DNA from: Nepenthes gracilis
Taxonomy: Eukaryota; Streptophyta; Magnoliopsida; Caryophyllales; Nepenthaceae
Assembly: GCA_033239525.1 (NCBI GenBank)
Contig: BSYO01000004.1
Coordinates: 372,001 to 436,000 of the forward strand
DNA: 64,000 nt
Direction of reading: 5' to 3'
Shown here: piece after piece, positions 22,127 to 31,679 of the stretch
How positions within the stretch are numbered: position 1 is the first letter of the stretch
Layout of the letters: each line of letters opens with the position of its first letter
Translations under genes and position numbers: made by a program
Notes under the pieces: generated by a model
Database searches by the model: none
What the model saw: only the letters and a program-made list of their open reading frames with translations
Told to the model about the DNA's origin: nothing

Positions 22127-22371
22127 AGGCATTGGTCAATGTGGCAAGGGAGGACTGCCAAGGTGGAGTGCAAGGGAGAATGACAAGTCCGCGGTAAAAG
22201 AGTTGAATGGGAGTGGGATTGCTCCAAACTCAGTGGGGCGGAGGAAGGTGTCATTCAGGCTTGCGGAGGCCAACGCCGGGATCCCAGTTGAGGGGAAGCT
22301 GCCGGAAGGCAGGCGATGACGGTCGCCGGGTAGAGGCGAAGGTATCCCCCACAAGGTCGTGAGAGAAAGTT
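22127..22371 (+). other. GP-1 shared tail and polypurine tract
   Basis: This tail replaces integrase to RNase H. One frame reads NSVGRRKVSFRL, EANAGIPVEGKLPEG then stop. GP-2 has the corresponding NSVE, KRVSFKLIEANVEVP, SEEKLSNGK then stop on the minus strand, so the tail was probably coding. It ends with GTGAGAGAAAGT, the polypurine tract, directly before the 3' LTR. Confidence 0.7.
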
Positions 22372-23530
22372 TGTTGGAATATGGTCACTCCCTTGTGGGT
22401 GATTTTAACAAACTAGTTTGTCATCGGGGTGCATTACGTTGACCGGCTGGAAGGCAAAAATGGTCAATGGAGTTTGACCGTGGACAACCATCCGAATCCG
22501 ATTAACGGGAGGTTGACCATCTGAGGGCTACAGAAGTGCTACTGGATGGCGGATGGGTAGCAATGAGACGGTCAACGGGAAGGTTGACCGGATGGTTGTG
22601 GAGGACGGTCAACGGGAGGTTGACCGGATGGCAGTAGGAGACGGTCAACGGAGGGTTGACCGGATGGCTGCGGATCTGGTCAATAAAAGGTTGACCGGCT
22701 AAGGCTAGAAAGGAAATCAGGAGAGAATTTCTGATAGTATTTTCGAGTAGAAAATACTGGGCGCCTTTGGGTTGGGTTGGTCAACATGTTGACCAGGATG
22801 AGAAGGAAGAATTTACCGGTTGGTATTACTGCGGTATGGAAACCAAGGAACAGGAAGACTCTTGTGATAGCCAATGGGCACGAGACGGCCAATGGACTTG
22901 ACGCAAAGAACGGCCGAGGGCGTCGTGGGCAGGCGCAACAAGTTGTTGACAACATAAAGCAGTGGCAAACTGCTGCGCACATGCGCGCTGTTCGGGCGGC
23001 ATGTTGCGAAGTTGGTGGATAAAGTTGTTGGCAGGTTGAAGAGCAGATGGCATGCATTTGACCACACTCAGTCTGCCTATTGGTTGAAGGCCTTTGGGCA
23101 GACCACCATATATACGCATGCTGGGCATGCTGAACAGTGGGCTGTAGAGTTGAATAGTTGTGAGTGTGAGAGTGAAAAGAAAGCATCCGAGCACGATAAA
23201 GTGTAAGGAGGAAAAATCTAAGGGTGAAGGAACAAGAGATGAGTGCACCACCAGTAAGAATGAGAAGAAAGAAAAACAGAGAGTAAAAGAGCGGAGTGTT
23301 TCCCGTTTACTCCGGTGAAGTTTTTTTTTTTGTATTATTCTCGGGTGTGTAGCGGATATTCTATCTTGGAGGTTTGTAACCAATTTTTTACATAGTGGAT
23401 TTGCTGTCAACTCTTCTCCCGTGATTTTCCTTTGGTTCATAAGGGTTTCCACGTAAAACGGCGTGTGCTTCTTCTTCCTCTTTTCTTTCACTGTTTTTCA
23501 TTCTATCCAACCGACCGCCCAGATCCCAAC
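22372..23530 (+). repeat. 3' LTR of GP-1
   Basis: Begins TGTTGGAATATGGTCACTCCC and ends CCCAAC with the final A missing or changed. It has six rather than seven W-box pairs (22462-22697) and the same TATATA box near 23108. The difference in array copy number accounts for part of the length gap between the LTRs. Confidence 0.85.
22462..22697. promoter_or_regulatory. array of six inverted W-box pairs in GP-1 3' LTR
   Basis: Same GGTCAAC-spacer-GTTGACC units as in the 5' LTR. The outermost right unit reads GGTCAATAAAAGGTTGACC. One unit fewer than in the 5' LTR. Confidence 0.7.
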
Positions 23531-23532
23531 TT

Positions 23533-23770
23533 GATGCACAAATTCACAACTCTACGACTCTTTTTGGTGACAGTCAAAGTGCTATAAAGCAAGCACCTAA
23601 TCTAGTGTGCCATGCAAGAACAAAGCACCTTGAGCTTCAACACCAATTCATTCTGGAAAAGATCACTGATTGTTCATCAGTTTTTTGAACATATGTTTAA
23701 GTCGGTCTTCCCTTCTTCTAAGTGAATTCCAATGTGCTCAATGAGTTCAAACCTTGTCTTACTTTGTGTG
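23533..23770 (+). pseudogene. RNase H end and LTR start of old Copia, right half
   Basis: Resumes the frame cut at 19641: STTLFGDSQSAIKQA, then NLVCHARTKHLELQHQFILE, the end of a Copia RNase H. A TGTTTAAG repeat from 23694 matches 13132 onward for about 70 bp and is then lost, which I read as a truncated 3' LTR. It lies about 90 bp before dioxygenase exon 2. Confidence 0.65.
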
Positions 23771-23861
23771 AGTTAATTTATAAATCATTGGCACGTCTAT
23801 GTAGAAGAAAATACTTGATTGTTTGACTCAATCTTCAGAGTCTGGGTATGATAGGTGGTAC

Positions 23862-24190
23862 CTGAATAATGTCACCAACATTGATGATGAGGGCACCTGG
23901 ATTGGGGGTGGCACTGATCCATTCCCCGTCAGATTTGCGCCTGACTTGGAAGTCCACCAACGCCGTCTTGTGAAAGGATGGTTAAGGCACCAGAATCCTT
24001 GTGGCGGCCCACACCCAAAGCGAGATGAGGCGAAGGGCACGGGGGATAGTGATTCAATCTCATAAAATTCGTATTCTCCTTGAAGAACACTCGCAGCTTA
24101 TCTGCCGCCACTCCCAAACTCAGGGCAATCAGCTCCAACAGCTTAAATGCCAGTTTTTCCACTTCTCGACCATATTCCTGGCATGCTTCC
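23862..24190 (-). pseudogene. dioxygenase exon 2 with +1 frameshift
   Basis: Acceptor CAG at 24191-24193 and donor GTACC at 23861 are canonical. It reads EACQEYGREVEKLAFKLLEL, then LNHYPPCPSPHLALGVGRHK and DSGALTILSQDGVGGL, with the first two iron ligands in HKD. One extra C after GGL throws the frame to PSQAQI-stop. One base over, the expected VRRKSDGEWI and ALIINVGDIIQ continue to the donor, so the damage is a single base. Confidence 0.9.
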
Positions 24191-24656
24191 CTGTTTCAGA
24201 TTGGCATCCATCAGTTCAATATATACATCGATTTATGCACTGAGCAAGTTCGGGAATTAAAATCTTGACCTCCGAATGTTATAATGCAAAAAGAACCTAC
24301 ATCCAGAATAGCAACAGAAAGGCAACAAAGAAACCTCGGGTAGAACCACATCAGGTATGAGTATTCAGCATACAATTTTACCTATTGCTGTACATCTGTT
24401 AAGGCAGAGACAATTTTTTTGTTTTTATGGGGGGAACCGCCGATAGTAATAATGTTAAAAAGAAAAAGAATAAGAATAAGAAACATATGCAGGCTATTTA
24501 AAATGGAAGAATCAGTCCCAGAACTGGTTCCTTGCCATAACAATGTGAACGTGCATTAACCAGAGGTCGAATTGAGATGAAGAAAACTTGTTCACACTCG
24601 AATTCGAGCATCTAATCTATATGGAACTACATGGTTAAGTATTCCCCGAGGCAAAT

Positions 24657-24690
24657 AGGGGAGGGGAGGGGAGGGGAGGGAAGGGGAGTA
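24657..24690 (+). repeat. GGGGA pentamer repeat in dioxygenase intron 1
   Basis: Five or more runs of GGGG separated by single A residues, able in principle to form a G-quadruplex on the plus strand. The transcript of the minus-strand gene would be C-rich here. Confidence 0.8.
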
Positions 24691-24764
24691 ACAATTCTCA
24701 AGTAGGCTACGGAATCGCTAATTCTTAATTCACAAAGCTAACAGTAAAAGAAAGAATGAACCAC

Positions 24765-25246
24765 CTCAATTCAGGAGGGTAGTCAGGCCACTGATTAATC
24801 AACCGCTTGGGGCGCAAGTCGTCGGGTGTTACGGGAAAACAAGTTGGATCTCCAACAACGCAGTCAAACACTTCTTTCCAGTCCCTGACATTCTTAGTGT
24901 GCTCACTCTCATAGTACCCTAATGGATTTGCTTCATCTCTCCGAACCTTTCTCTTCTCCTCCATGGACAAGGAAAAGAATTTCCTGGCTGCCAAATCGAT
25001 CTTCTCAAGTTTCTCGAATGGCACGCCATGGTTGATCACCTGGAAAAAGCCCCATTTCTGGCATGCATCACCTATTTCGGCTATGAGAGGATATTGATCA
25101 ATATTACTATCATTATGGTCGGATAAGCTATCAAGCAAGCTGCTTATGGAAGATAGATCGACGAGTGGGATCTGTTGGGTCTCAATGATGGTTAGTTTAG
25201 GCCTGTGTTCAATGTCTTGGATAAAAGCTGGATCAACTTCTCCCAT
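24765..25246 (-). pseudogene. dioxygenase exon 1 (N-terminal)
   Basis: The chosen start at 25246 gives MGEVDPAFIQ. An upstream in-frame ATG at 25381 would add 45 residues of poor composition and is unlikely. It contains QQIPLVDLSSI, KWGFFQVINHGVP, KRKVRRDEANPLGYYESEH, VRDWKEVFD and PPELR, ending at donor GTGGTT. Fully open. A minus-strand TATA-like ATAAAATA lies near 25355. Confidence 0.9.
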
Positions 25247-25563
25247 GGCTGAAGGAAAGGCTTGTAACGGAGATGGGTGTCGTTGATGACAGAGAGAGTG
25301 GGAGAGAGATTTACACGGGGAGCGTCTATACAGGGAGGATGGATGGTTAACTATTTTATGTACATTGAACCTAGACAGCATATTGTCCTGTGAATTACAT
25401 TTGAGAAATTTTAAGTAGAAATTTGGAATATTTTCTTTAGTTATTTAATATTTACTGTGTCTAATTTATCTTTTTATTTTATATATAAATTTAATAATAT
25501 AAATAAATTAATTAAATACCATAGTTGACAAAAAGGTATCCAAAAAGACAGTCATATTACCCT

Positions 25564-25594
<31 letters not shown>

Positions 25595-26757
25595 ATTGTC
25601 ATTTTGTTCTGGAAAATGAGTTGTACATAAATTACCTAATATTTTTAATGTAATAATGAATTATTTTTTATCTGTTTATATATATTATAATACAAAATAT
25701 AGATTAAATATTATATTGAATATTTTTTAATAACAATGTAAATGGTGTGGAAACGTGGACATGTGACAAGACATTTTGTCTTGTCCAGTGGATACGTAGC
25801 AGATATGAGCACTTAACGTAACGTATGTCTCTGGAATACTGATTGGGTTAGACTTTTATTATTAATTTTATTTTTAACATGTATATATTATATTTTTGGA
25901 TTGTAACAAATATACTTTATATTACATTTGTGGTAAAATTTTCCAACCTAGCACGTAGCTACAGGAAGTTCACCGCTGCAAAAGATGAAACAAACAAATA
26001 AACGAGCCGTACAGTAAGTGTTGCCCATAACTCTCGTAAGGATGGTGCAACAGAGCTGTTCCGCCATGCTGAGTAGACTCGCAAGGAAATTCACAGCAGA
26101 ATGTTCAAACCTGTAGACCATAAAATCTCACACTTAAGTGTATAAATTGACAAGCAGGTAGCAGATTGTGTCGATTATACGAGTGCATTCTACCGTACAG
26201 TTAATCAACACCCGACATTGATATGTATGTGTGATGTCGCTTCAAATCAGTGGTAAGGTGCGTTATTTGTAATGTGTAACGATTGACCTTATTCAATAAT
26301 AGGACTACCTAGTTACCAGGTATAGAGTTTCGGTTGCTCTTCTATATCGATCTATCAAGCGGCCCAATATAATCTTTTAATATCTGACTGTTAAAATTTT
26401 ATCATTTGATTCATGCGTTTTAACGCACTGCCTGATTGGCTCTATGACATCTTCTATTGGACCGTTAATATTTGAGTATCTTATTCAATTGAGTATTTGG
26501 ATGATCCATTTTTTGTTGTACCCAATAATTTTAATTTAGATATTTTAAATTAAGATTAGTAAAATTTATTAATTATAAAACTAAATTATATAAATAAATT
26601 ATGTAAAATTAATACTACTTAGTCGGGCTTTGGCTAATTTTTTTAGAGGACCGATCGGTATCACAAAAGTGTAATCTTTCAAAAGGCAAAATAGTAATTC
26701 GAATTAGTCAACTTATTGTCTGGCATTTAATTATTAGTTAAAATTTTCTTGAGTTAT
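25247..26757. other. dioxygenase 5' flank and AT-rich intergenic DNA
   Basis: No gene is seen. It contains the probable promoter of the minus-strand dioxygenase next to 25246, a TA microsatellite at about 25566-25590, and AT-rich sequence up to the Gypsy LTR at 26758. Confidence 0.5.
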
Positions 26758-27670
26758 TGTTGGGTCTGACATGAAGGCCCAAGAAAATTTCAAGCCAAAT
26801 TCATGGAGCAACGACCCATGCGACGATCCAGTCCAACATCCCAAAATGGCCTAGTGGCAACCCGTGCTCGCAGCTAATGGGTATCGCCTGCAATCCATTA
26901 ATGCGGATGACGGGTAACAAAGGTAGCGCAGAGGAAGTGAGTCAATGGAGAGAAAGTCAACGTTACTACCAGTCGTGGCTCACGCTGCTGCCTACAATTC
27001 CTCAACCAATCCTAACACGAGGCAGATCAAGCATGGCCTGCGATGTCCAATGATTTGTCTGCCGCCACAAGGCGACAACTGACATACTGGCGATTGTCGT
27101 CAATAGTTAGCGGCCAACGAATCCCTGCAGGGGGATTCTCGTACTAAGGACTCCGACCAGATGAGCCATAAATTCCCTCCTCACTTACAGAGGGAGGAGA
27201 GAGATATCAATTCACCTTGGAGAGAACTAGAGTATGGTATCGAGACATATGCTCCTGCATGCACGAGCTCTCAACAGCATCGCCAGTTCCCGCTTCTCTC
27301 TAGCCTAACACGGGCCATTATAGTCAATCATCTACTACGGTGCATTTCGGGAGCCGGGCCTCCCATCACCCACTCACAAATCTCCCATTCTTGCATCCAA
27401 GCACTCCCTACACATTCACAACATAATTCCTGCGCACCTCTAAGCTTAAGCTCCCCCATTCTGTTCATCGCGAAAGGTTGCTGACTTGAGCATCAAAGTG
27501 TTTTTAGTGGGAGAAATCCTGTCGGGCCTCTGACGTCCTATTCATTAGTTATGTTGTGTAGGTCCCAGGTTTATAGATACGGAGATTGGACCCGCTTGCG
27601 ATCATCTCTGGACGATAAGGAATCCGAAAGCTCCCTAATCCGTATGATAATGGAGGACGGGGAAGCAACA
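26758..27670 (+). repeat. 5' LTR and primer site of Tat Gypsy
   Basis: 913 bp from TGTTGGGTCTGACATG to GAAGCAACA. The primer site just downstream (TTGGTGCTATCTGTGG, 27671-27686) resembles the TTGGCGCCGTCTGTGG site typical of Tat and related Gypsy elements. Confidence 0.8.
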
Positions 27671-27741
27671 TTGGTGCTATCTGTGGAAACGAGACAAAAA
27701 AGTTTAGTGTCTCCTTCTCACACTCAATCCTTCACAACAAA

Positions 27742-29290
27742 ATGGTTCACATAAGGGTACAAGCGAGTGCCCTAGCAAAAGATGCAGTTATTCGCGGCGA
27801 CGACCCCTCAGTGGGTAGCCACGCAGACGTCTGTCCGGAGCAAGACATCCACCGCCTAGTAGCGAACATGGGCGACATGAAGTTGATGATCTAGGCCCTC
27901 TGCAATCGAACGAGCACACCATGGATGGGAGCTACTCATCCAACCTCCCAAATGTCGTCCTCCAGGCGAGGAAGGCGTCGCGCAGGAGCCCCCAGGGGAA
28001 GATCAGATCAACCTGACGGTGTCGGGGCTCAGGCGGCCACCGGTAGCAAGGCCCAGTTTGTGGCTAGGAGCCACCCCAGCCGGGATGAGCGGGAGGAGAG
28101 CCCAGATTGGCATATAACCCGTAACTCTCGCAACGAAAGGAGGACAACAGCCGCAGATTCCAACAGTGTGCGACCTCTCCGTGTGGAAAATCACCACAAC
28201 CGATGAATTTGCCAACACTAGTAGGATCACATGGAGCTCCGCGACATTACCAACGCACGGAGGAGTGAATCTGGCCCACCAATGGAAGAAAAGGTGAATT
28301 TGCTCTGGGATCTCCTGAGCAAGGAGAGACCCGTCCGATCCTCGGCAGACTTGGGAAGATCACCCTTCGCCATGGTACTCCGAACCCAACCACTCCCTTA
28401 CAAGTTCAAGATGCCTATACTGGAAGGATACGACGGGAGCAAGGATCCGATAGACCACCTCAACTACTTTTGCACTCATTTGTCTCTACAGGAAGCAAGC
28501 GAGGCCATGATGTGCCAGTGTTTTCCCCGTCACCCTCAAAGGGGACGCACTGCTATAGTTCCATGGCCTCTTGCCAAACTACATCCGCTCCTTCGTTGAA
28601 CTTGCGGACAACTTCCTGAGCCAATTCGTCTCCAGCCGGAGAGAGGAGAAGCAGTCGTGGCATCTGGTCCGCCTCTGATAGAGGACTGAAGAAAGTCTAA
28701 AGCGCTTCCTCAACCGCTTCATCACCGAGGAGCGCAGGATCCCCTAGCTCTCTGATGAGCTGAAACTCAATGCTTTCGTCACTACGTTTACGGCAGGGGA
28801 CTTCTTTAAATACTTGTCACATCAGCGCCATCAATCCTTCCGGAAAGTAGAAACCATTGCCTGCGACTACATCTCGGCGGAGGAAGCCAACGAGGCAAAG
28901 CTTCCCAAACCCGCGGACCGCCCTCCAGAGGTCCATAGACCTAGCGTCGGCAAGAAGAGGAACAGCAACATCAACAGATTCCAAGAGCACCACAAGCAGC
29001 CACGTCCTTTGCCGGGATCAATGAAGGAGAACGGACCAACGTCCTTAACTCCTCTAAATGATACCCGCGCGAACATCCTGATGCAAATCCAGAATGAGAA
29101 GTTCTTCAAGTGGCTGAAAGTACTAAAGGGTTTGAACGGCGATGACCAGACGAAGTACTACCAGTACCACCGCTACCTCGGACATTCCACGGAGAACTGC
29201 CGGACTCTACAGTAGGAAATAAAAGACCTGATCCTCCAGGGACACCAAGCGGTTCGTGAAGGGCTCGGGGAAGGCCCCCGTAGCCTCAAA
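27742..29290 (+). pseudogene. Tat Gypsy gag
   Basis: Starts MVHIRVQASAL and reads through stops and one frameshift near 28520. It has an Arg-rich N-terminal part and the retrotransposon gag core (YKFKMPILEGYDGSKDP, LNYFCTHLSLQ, GDALLWFHGL in the shifted frame, ADNFLSQFVSSR, LKRFLNRF). A degenerate zinc-finger-like motif follows (KYYQYHRYLGHSTENCRTL), where a Cys has become Tyr. A stop follows before EIKDLILQGHQAVREGL. Confidence 0.85.
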
Positions 29291-29479
29291 AGGTGAGGCA
29301 AGAGAGCCCCTTAGGAACCAGGCCCCCGTGATCGTATCTTAACTCAAAGAGGTGATAGGCAAGAGAGAGCCCTTCTAGGAACCACATAGGGGATAGGAGT
29401 GATGTCATTAGCTTTAGTAGCGGCGATATGACACATGTAATATTTTCCATCCTAACCCCTTGTTGTATCCGCCATCATT

Positions 29480-29900
29480 TCAGATGGTACAATTGACTAT
29501 CAACTGAAATGGATCTTCATTGATAATAGAAGCTCTCAGAATTTGTTGTATCTAATTATCTTTTTTAAGCTTGGATTGAGATAAGTCAAATGAAAGCGGC
29601 CGATAGTCTTCTATACGGTCTGGACAATGAACTTGTACATGTGCTGGGAATAGTCTAGCTAAAAGTCACAATGGGAACTTACCCGTGCATTGCAACGTGA
29701 GAGCTAATGTTCCTCATCGTCGATCTATTGTCCGTTTACAATGCCATCCTATGGAGACCATTTCTCACGGCTTTTGGGGATGTTACCTCAATTTCACACC
29801 TAAAAATAAAGTTCCCAACCCCACATGGCGTAGGAGAGGTGCTCGGAGACCAAGTGATAGGATGAATGTGCTACTTACCCCAAGTCGCATTGGTGGGGTC
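29480..29900 (+). pseudogene. Tat Gypsy aspartic protease region
   Basis: In shifting frames one can read a WIFIDNRSS block followed by FFKLGL. In the family this is WxFVDNGSSADILF, so the catalytic D-S/T-G motif has decayed to D-N-R. Downstream pieces (TYHLKVKFPTPHGVGE-like) match the conserved segment between protease and reverse transcriptase. Confidence 0.6.
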
Positions 29901-29989
29901 GAACCACCTGTATAGAGACTTGGACCTCCCCTAAGAGACCTCGCTACAGCAGGGTCAGTTAGGAGAAGAAACCGAAATAATTCCGCTGG

Positions 29990-30760
29990 ATCCTATCGAA
30001 CCAAAAAAGTGTGTACACATGGGCAGCTTCCTCTCTCGGGTCGACTGTGAGCCCGGGATATTAGCCGGAGTAATGCTCCACAAGTTGTGCCTCGATCCCG
30101 GCCATAAGCCCGTGCGGCAGAAGCGCAGGAAACACTCCGTGGAAAAACTAATAGCTATAAGGGAGAAAGTGAAGAGACTGTTGGATATCGGGTTCATCAG
30201 GAAAGTGCATATTCAGACTGGCTATCCAACATCGTTCTCGTGAAGAAGAGCAACGACAAATGGCGGATTTGCGTGGATTTTGCCGACGTGAACAAGTCCT
30301 ACCTGAAAGACAGCTTCCCTCTCGTTCAGATTAGTTGGTGGACTCCACGTCCGGGCATGAGCTCCTGAGCTTTATGGATACTTACTCAGGTGACAACCAG
30401 ATCAAAATGCACCCGGACGAAGAGGAGCACACCTCATTCATGACCGACCAGGGTACGTACTGTTATAAAGTAATACCCTTCGACCTTAAGAACGCCGGGG
30501 CAACCTATCAACGCCTCGTGAACAAGATGTTCAAACTCCAGATCGGGAGGAACATGGAAGTATACATTGACAACATGCTCGTGAAAAGCAAGATAGCCAA
30601 CATCCACATCCGAGATCTAGAGGAGACCTTCCAGACCTTTGGGCCAAATCCTTTGATGGAAGTTCCTAGGCTTCATCGTGTCAATGCGAGGAAGCTTTTA
30701 AAAAGCCATTCTCGATGAGCCCTCCCATACCTCATCAACCTCTCTTTCGATTCTCGCTAA
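29990..30760 (+). pseudogene. Tat Gypsy reverse transcriptase
   Basis: Order of motifs: DPGHKPVRQKRRKHSVEKL, LLDIGFIRKV, VLVKKSNDKWRICVDFADVN, DSFPL, GHELLSFMDTYSGDNQIKMH, TDQGTYCYKVIPFDLKNAGA, TYQRLVNKMF, NMEVYIDNMLVKS. The catalytic YVDD is YIDN here (30563-30574), so the enzyme would be dead even without the frameshifts. Confidence 0.9.
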
Positions 30761-30779
30761 GCGCAGCTTACCCTTCTTC

Positions 30780-31640
30780 AGACCTATACAAAATCTCTTT
30801 TGATGGCGAGGAATGCGAGGAAGCTTTTAAAGAGCTGAAGGCATACCTCATGCCGATATCGCCAAGCGTGGCTCCCTATTCCTCTAGTTTAGAGAGCATG
30901 AGGGAGCGTAGCGGCTAGTGTACTATGTAAGCTGGGTAGTCACGGATGTGGATACCTGCTACCGGCGCACGGATAGGATCGCGTTGATACTCATCTATTC
31001 GGCATGAAAGTTATAACCCTACTTCCAAGCTCACCGGATAATCATTCTGATAGACCAGCCCCTAAAGTCAATCCTACAGAAATTAAAAATCTCTGGGCGG
31101 TTGGTCAAGTGGGCTATAGAGTTGGGAGAGTTTGACATGGAGTTTTGACTGTGGTCGGCCCTCAAGGGTCAGGCCCTAGCGGACTTCATCGCCGAGACAG
31201 CGACCCCGGTTTTAGACGACCCTCATAGCATGGATGGTGTGGACACTCTTGACATCCCAACATGGATCCTAAACATGGACGGGTAATCAACCCAGGCAGG
31301 TAGTGGGGTCAGAGTCATCCTCCGAACTCTAGACGGCGCAGAGATCAAATACTCCGTTGCGGTGACCTTTCCCGCCACTAATAATGTTGCTGAGTACGAA
31401 GCCCTCCTAACAGGACTTCGCCTAGCAAAGGAATGTTTTGCCAAGTCGCTGGTCGTGCGCAGTGACTCGGAACTCGTGGTCAACCAAATCTAGGAAACCT
31501 TTGAGGTGTCGAACCTACAGGTTGCAAAGTACCTGATGAGAGCCAAGGCCCATATCTAGACCTTCGAGCGCTTCAAGATCGAACACGTACCTAGAGCCAA
31601 AAACTAAAAAGCTGACCGGTTAGTTAGGGATGCAGCTGCA
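30780..31640 (+). pseudogene. Tat Gypsy RNase H region with two RNase H-like parts
   Basis: The first part (about 30800-31160) carries CEEAFKELKAYL, LVYYVSWV and LVKWAIELGEFDMEF, the usual Gypsy RNase H. The second (about 31255-31630) reads WILNMDG, GSGVRVILRTLDGAEIKYSV, NNVAEYEALLTGLRLAKE, VVRSDSELVVNQI, an archaeal-type RNase H (RVT_3). A second RNase H of this kind is reported for Tat-lineage elements. Stops interrupt both. Confidence 0.75.
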
Positions 31641-31679
31641 AGATCTCCGGAGTAATACGCCAATGACCTGTGGGAAACC

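Larger units (their letters stand above)
19642..23530 (+). mobile_element. GP-1: gag-protease-only Copia element
   Basis: LTRs at 19642-20821 and 22372-23530 both start TGTTGGAATATGGT. The primer site TGGTATCGAGAG lies at 20824-20835. The 1.55 kb interior encodes gag with a zinc knuckle and an aspartic protease, then a short tail and the purine tract GTGAGAGAAAG. There is no integrase, reverse transcriptase or RNase H. It sits inside the RNase H of the older Copia, whose reading resumes after it. The target-site duplication is not clear; a few bases seem lost at the right end. GP-2 (44465-49831) has the same internal plan, so this is a family rather than an accidental deletion. Confidence 0.85.
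13132..23770 (+). mobile_element. old plus-strand Copia element in dioxygenase intron 2
   Basis: Outermost layer of the intron nest. The left part has a short LTR-like repeat (13132 to about 13282, starting TGTTTAAGG), a tRNA-Met primer site (TGGTATCAAAGCC, 13284-13296) and a gag piece ending at 13475. The right part has reverse transcriptase end and RNase H at 19114-19641, continuing in frame at 23533-23664, then a second TGTTTAAG repeat from 23694 that matches the first for about 70 bp. Two younger elements interrupt it. Most of gag, protease and integrase is missing. The 5' LTR is preceded by a G-run that resembles a polypurine tract, so the original structure may have been more complex than one copy. 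Confidence 0.65.
12678..25246 (-). pseudogene. 2-oxoglutarate/Fe(II)-dependent dioxygenase, frameshifted, giant intron
   Basis: Three exons (25246-24765, 24190-23862, 12938-12678) are joined by canonical GT-AG introns of 574 bp and about 10.9 kb. If the single frameshift is ignored they would encode about 356 residues, normal for the plant DOXC class. It starts MGEVDPAFIQDIEHRPK, has an N-terminal DIOX_N domain (GFFQVINHG) and a 2OG-FeII jelly roll. The iron ligands are present (HKD in exon 2, EHR in exon 3), as is the 2OG-binding R-x-S (RLS). One extra base in exon 2 after GGL shifts the frame and leads to a TGA at 23929-23931, removing the distal His and the Arg. Retrotransposons fill intron 2. 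The enzyme would hydroxylate or desaturate a small molecule; the substrate cannot be told. Probably a recent pseudogene, unless the extra base is an assembly error. Confidence 0.85.

Noticed and set aside
22826..23491. 221-codon minus-strand ORF
   Set aside because: Lies entirely within the GP-1 3' LTR on the antisense strand, has no recognisable domain, and the matching 5' LTR only keeps pieces of it open. A shadow of LTR sequence.
25247..25381. Upstream ATG at 25381 as the dioxygenase start
   Set aside because: Would add 45 residues with no family match or targeting character. The family starts with MGEVDPAF-like sequence, which begins at 25246.
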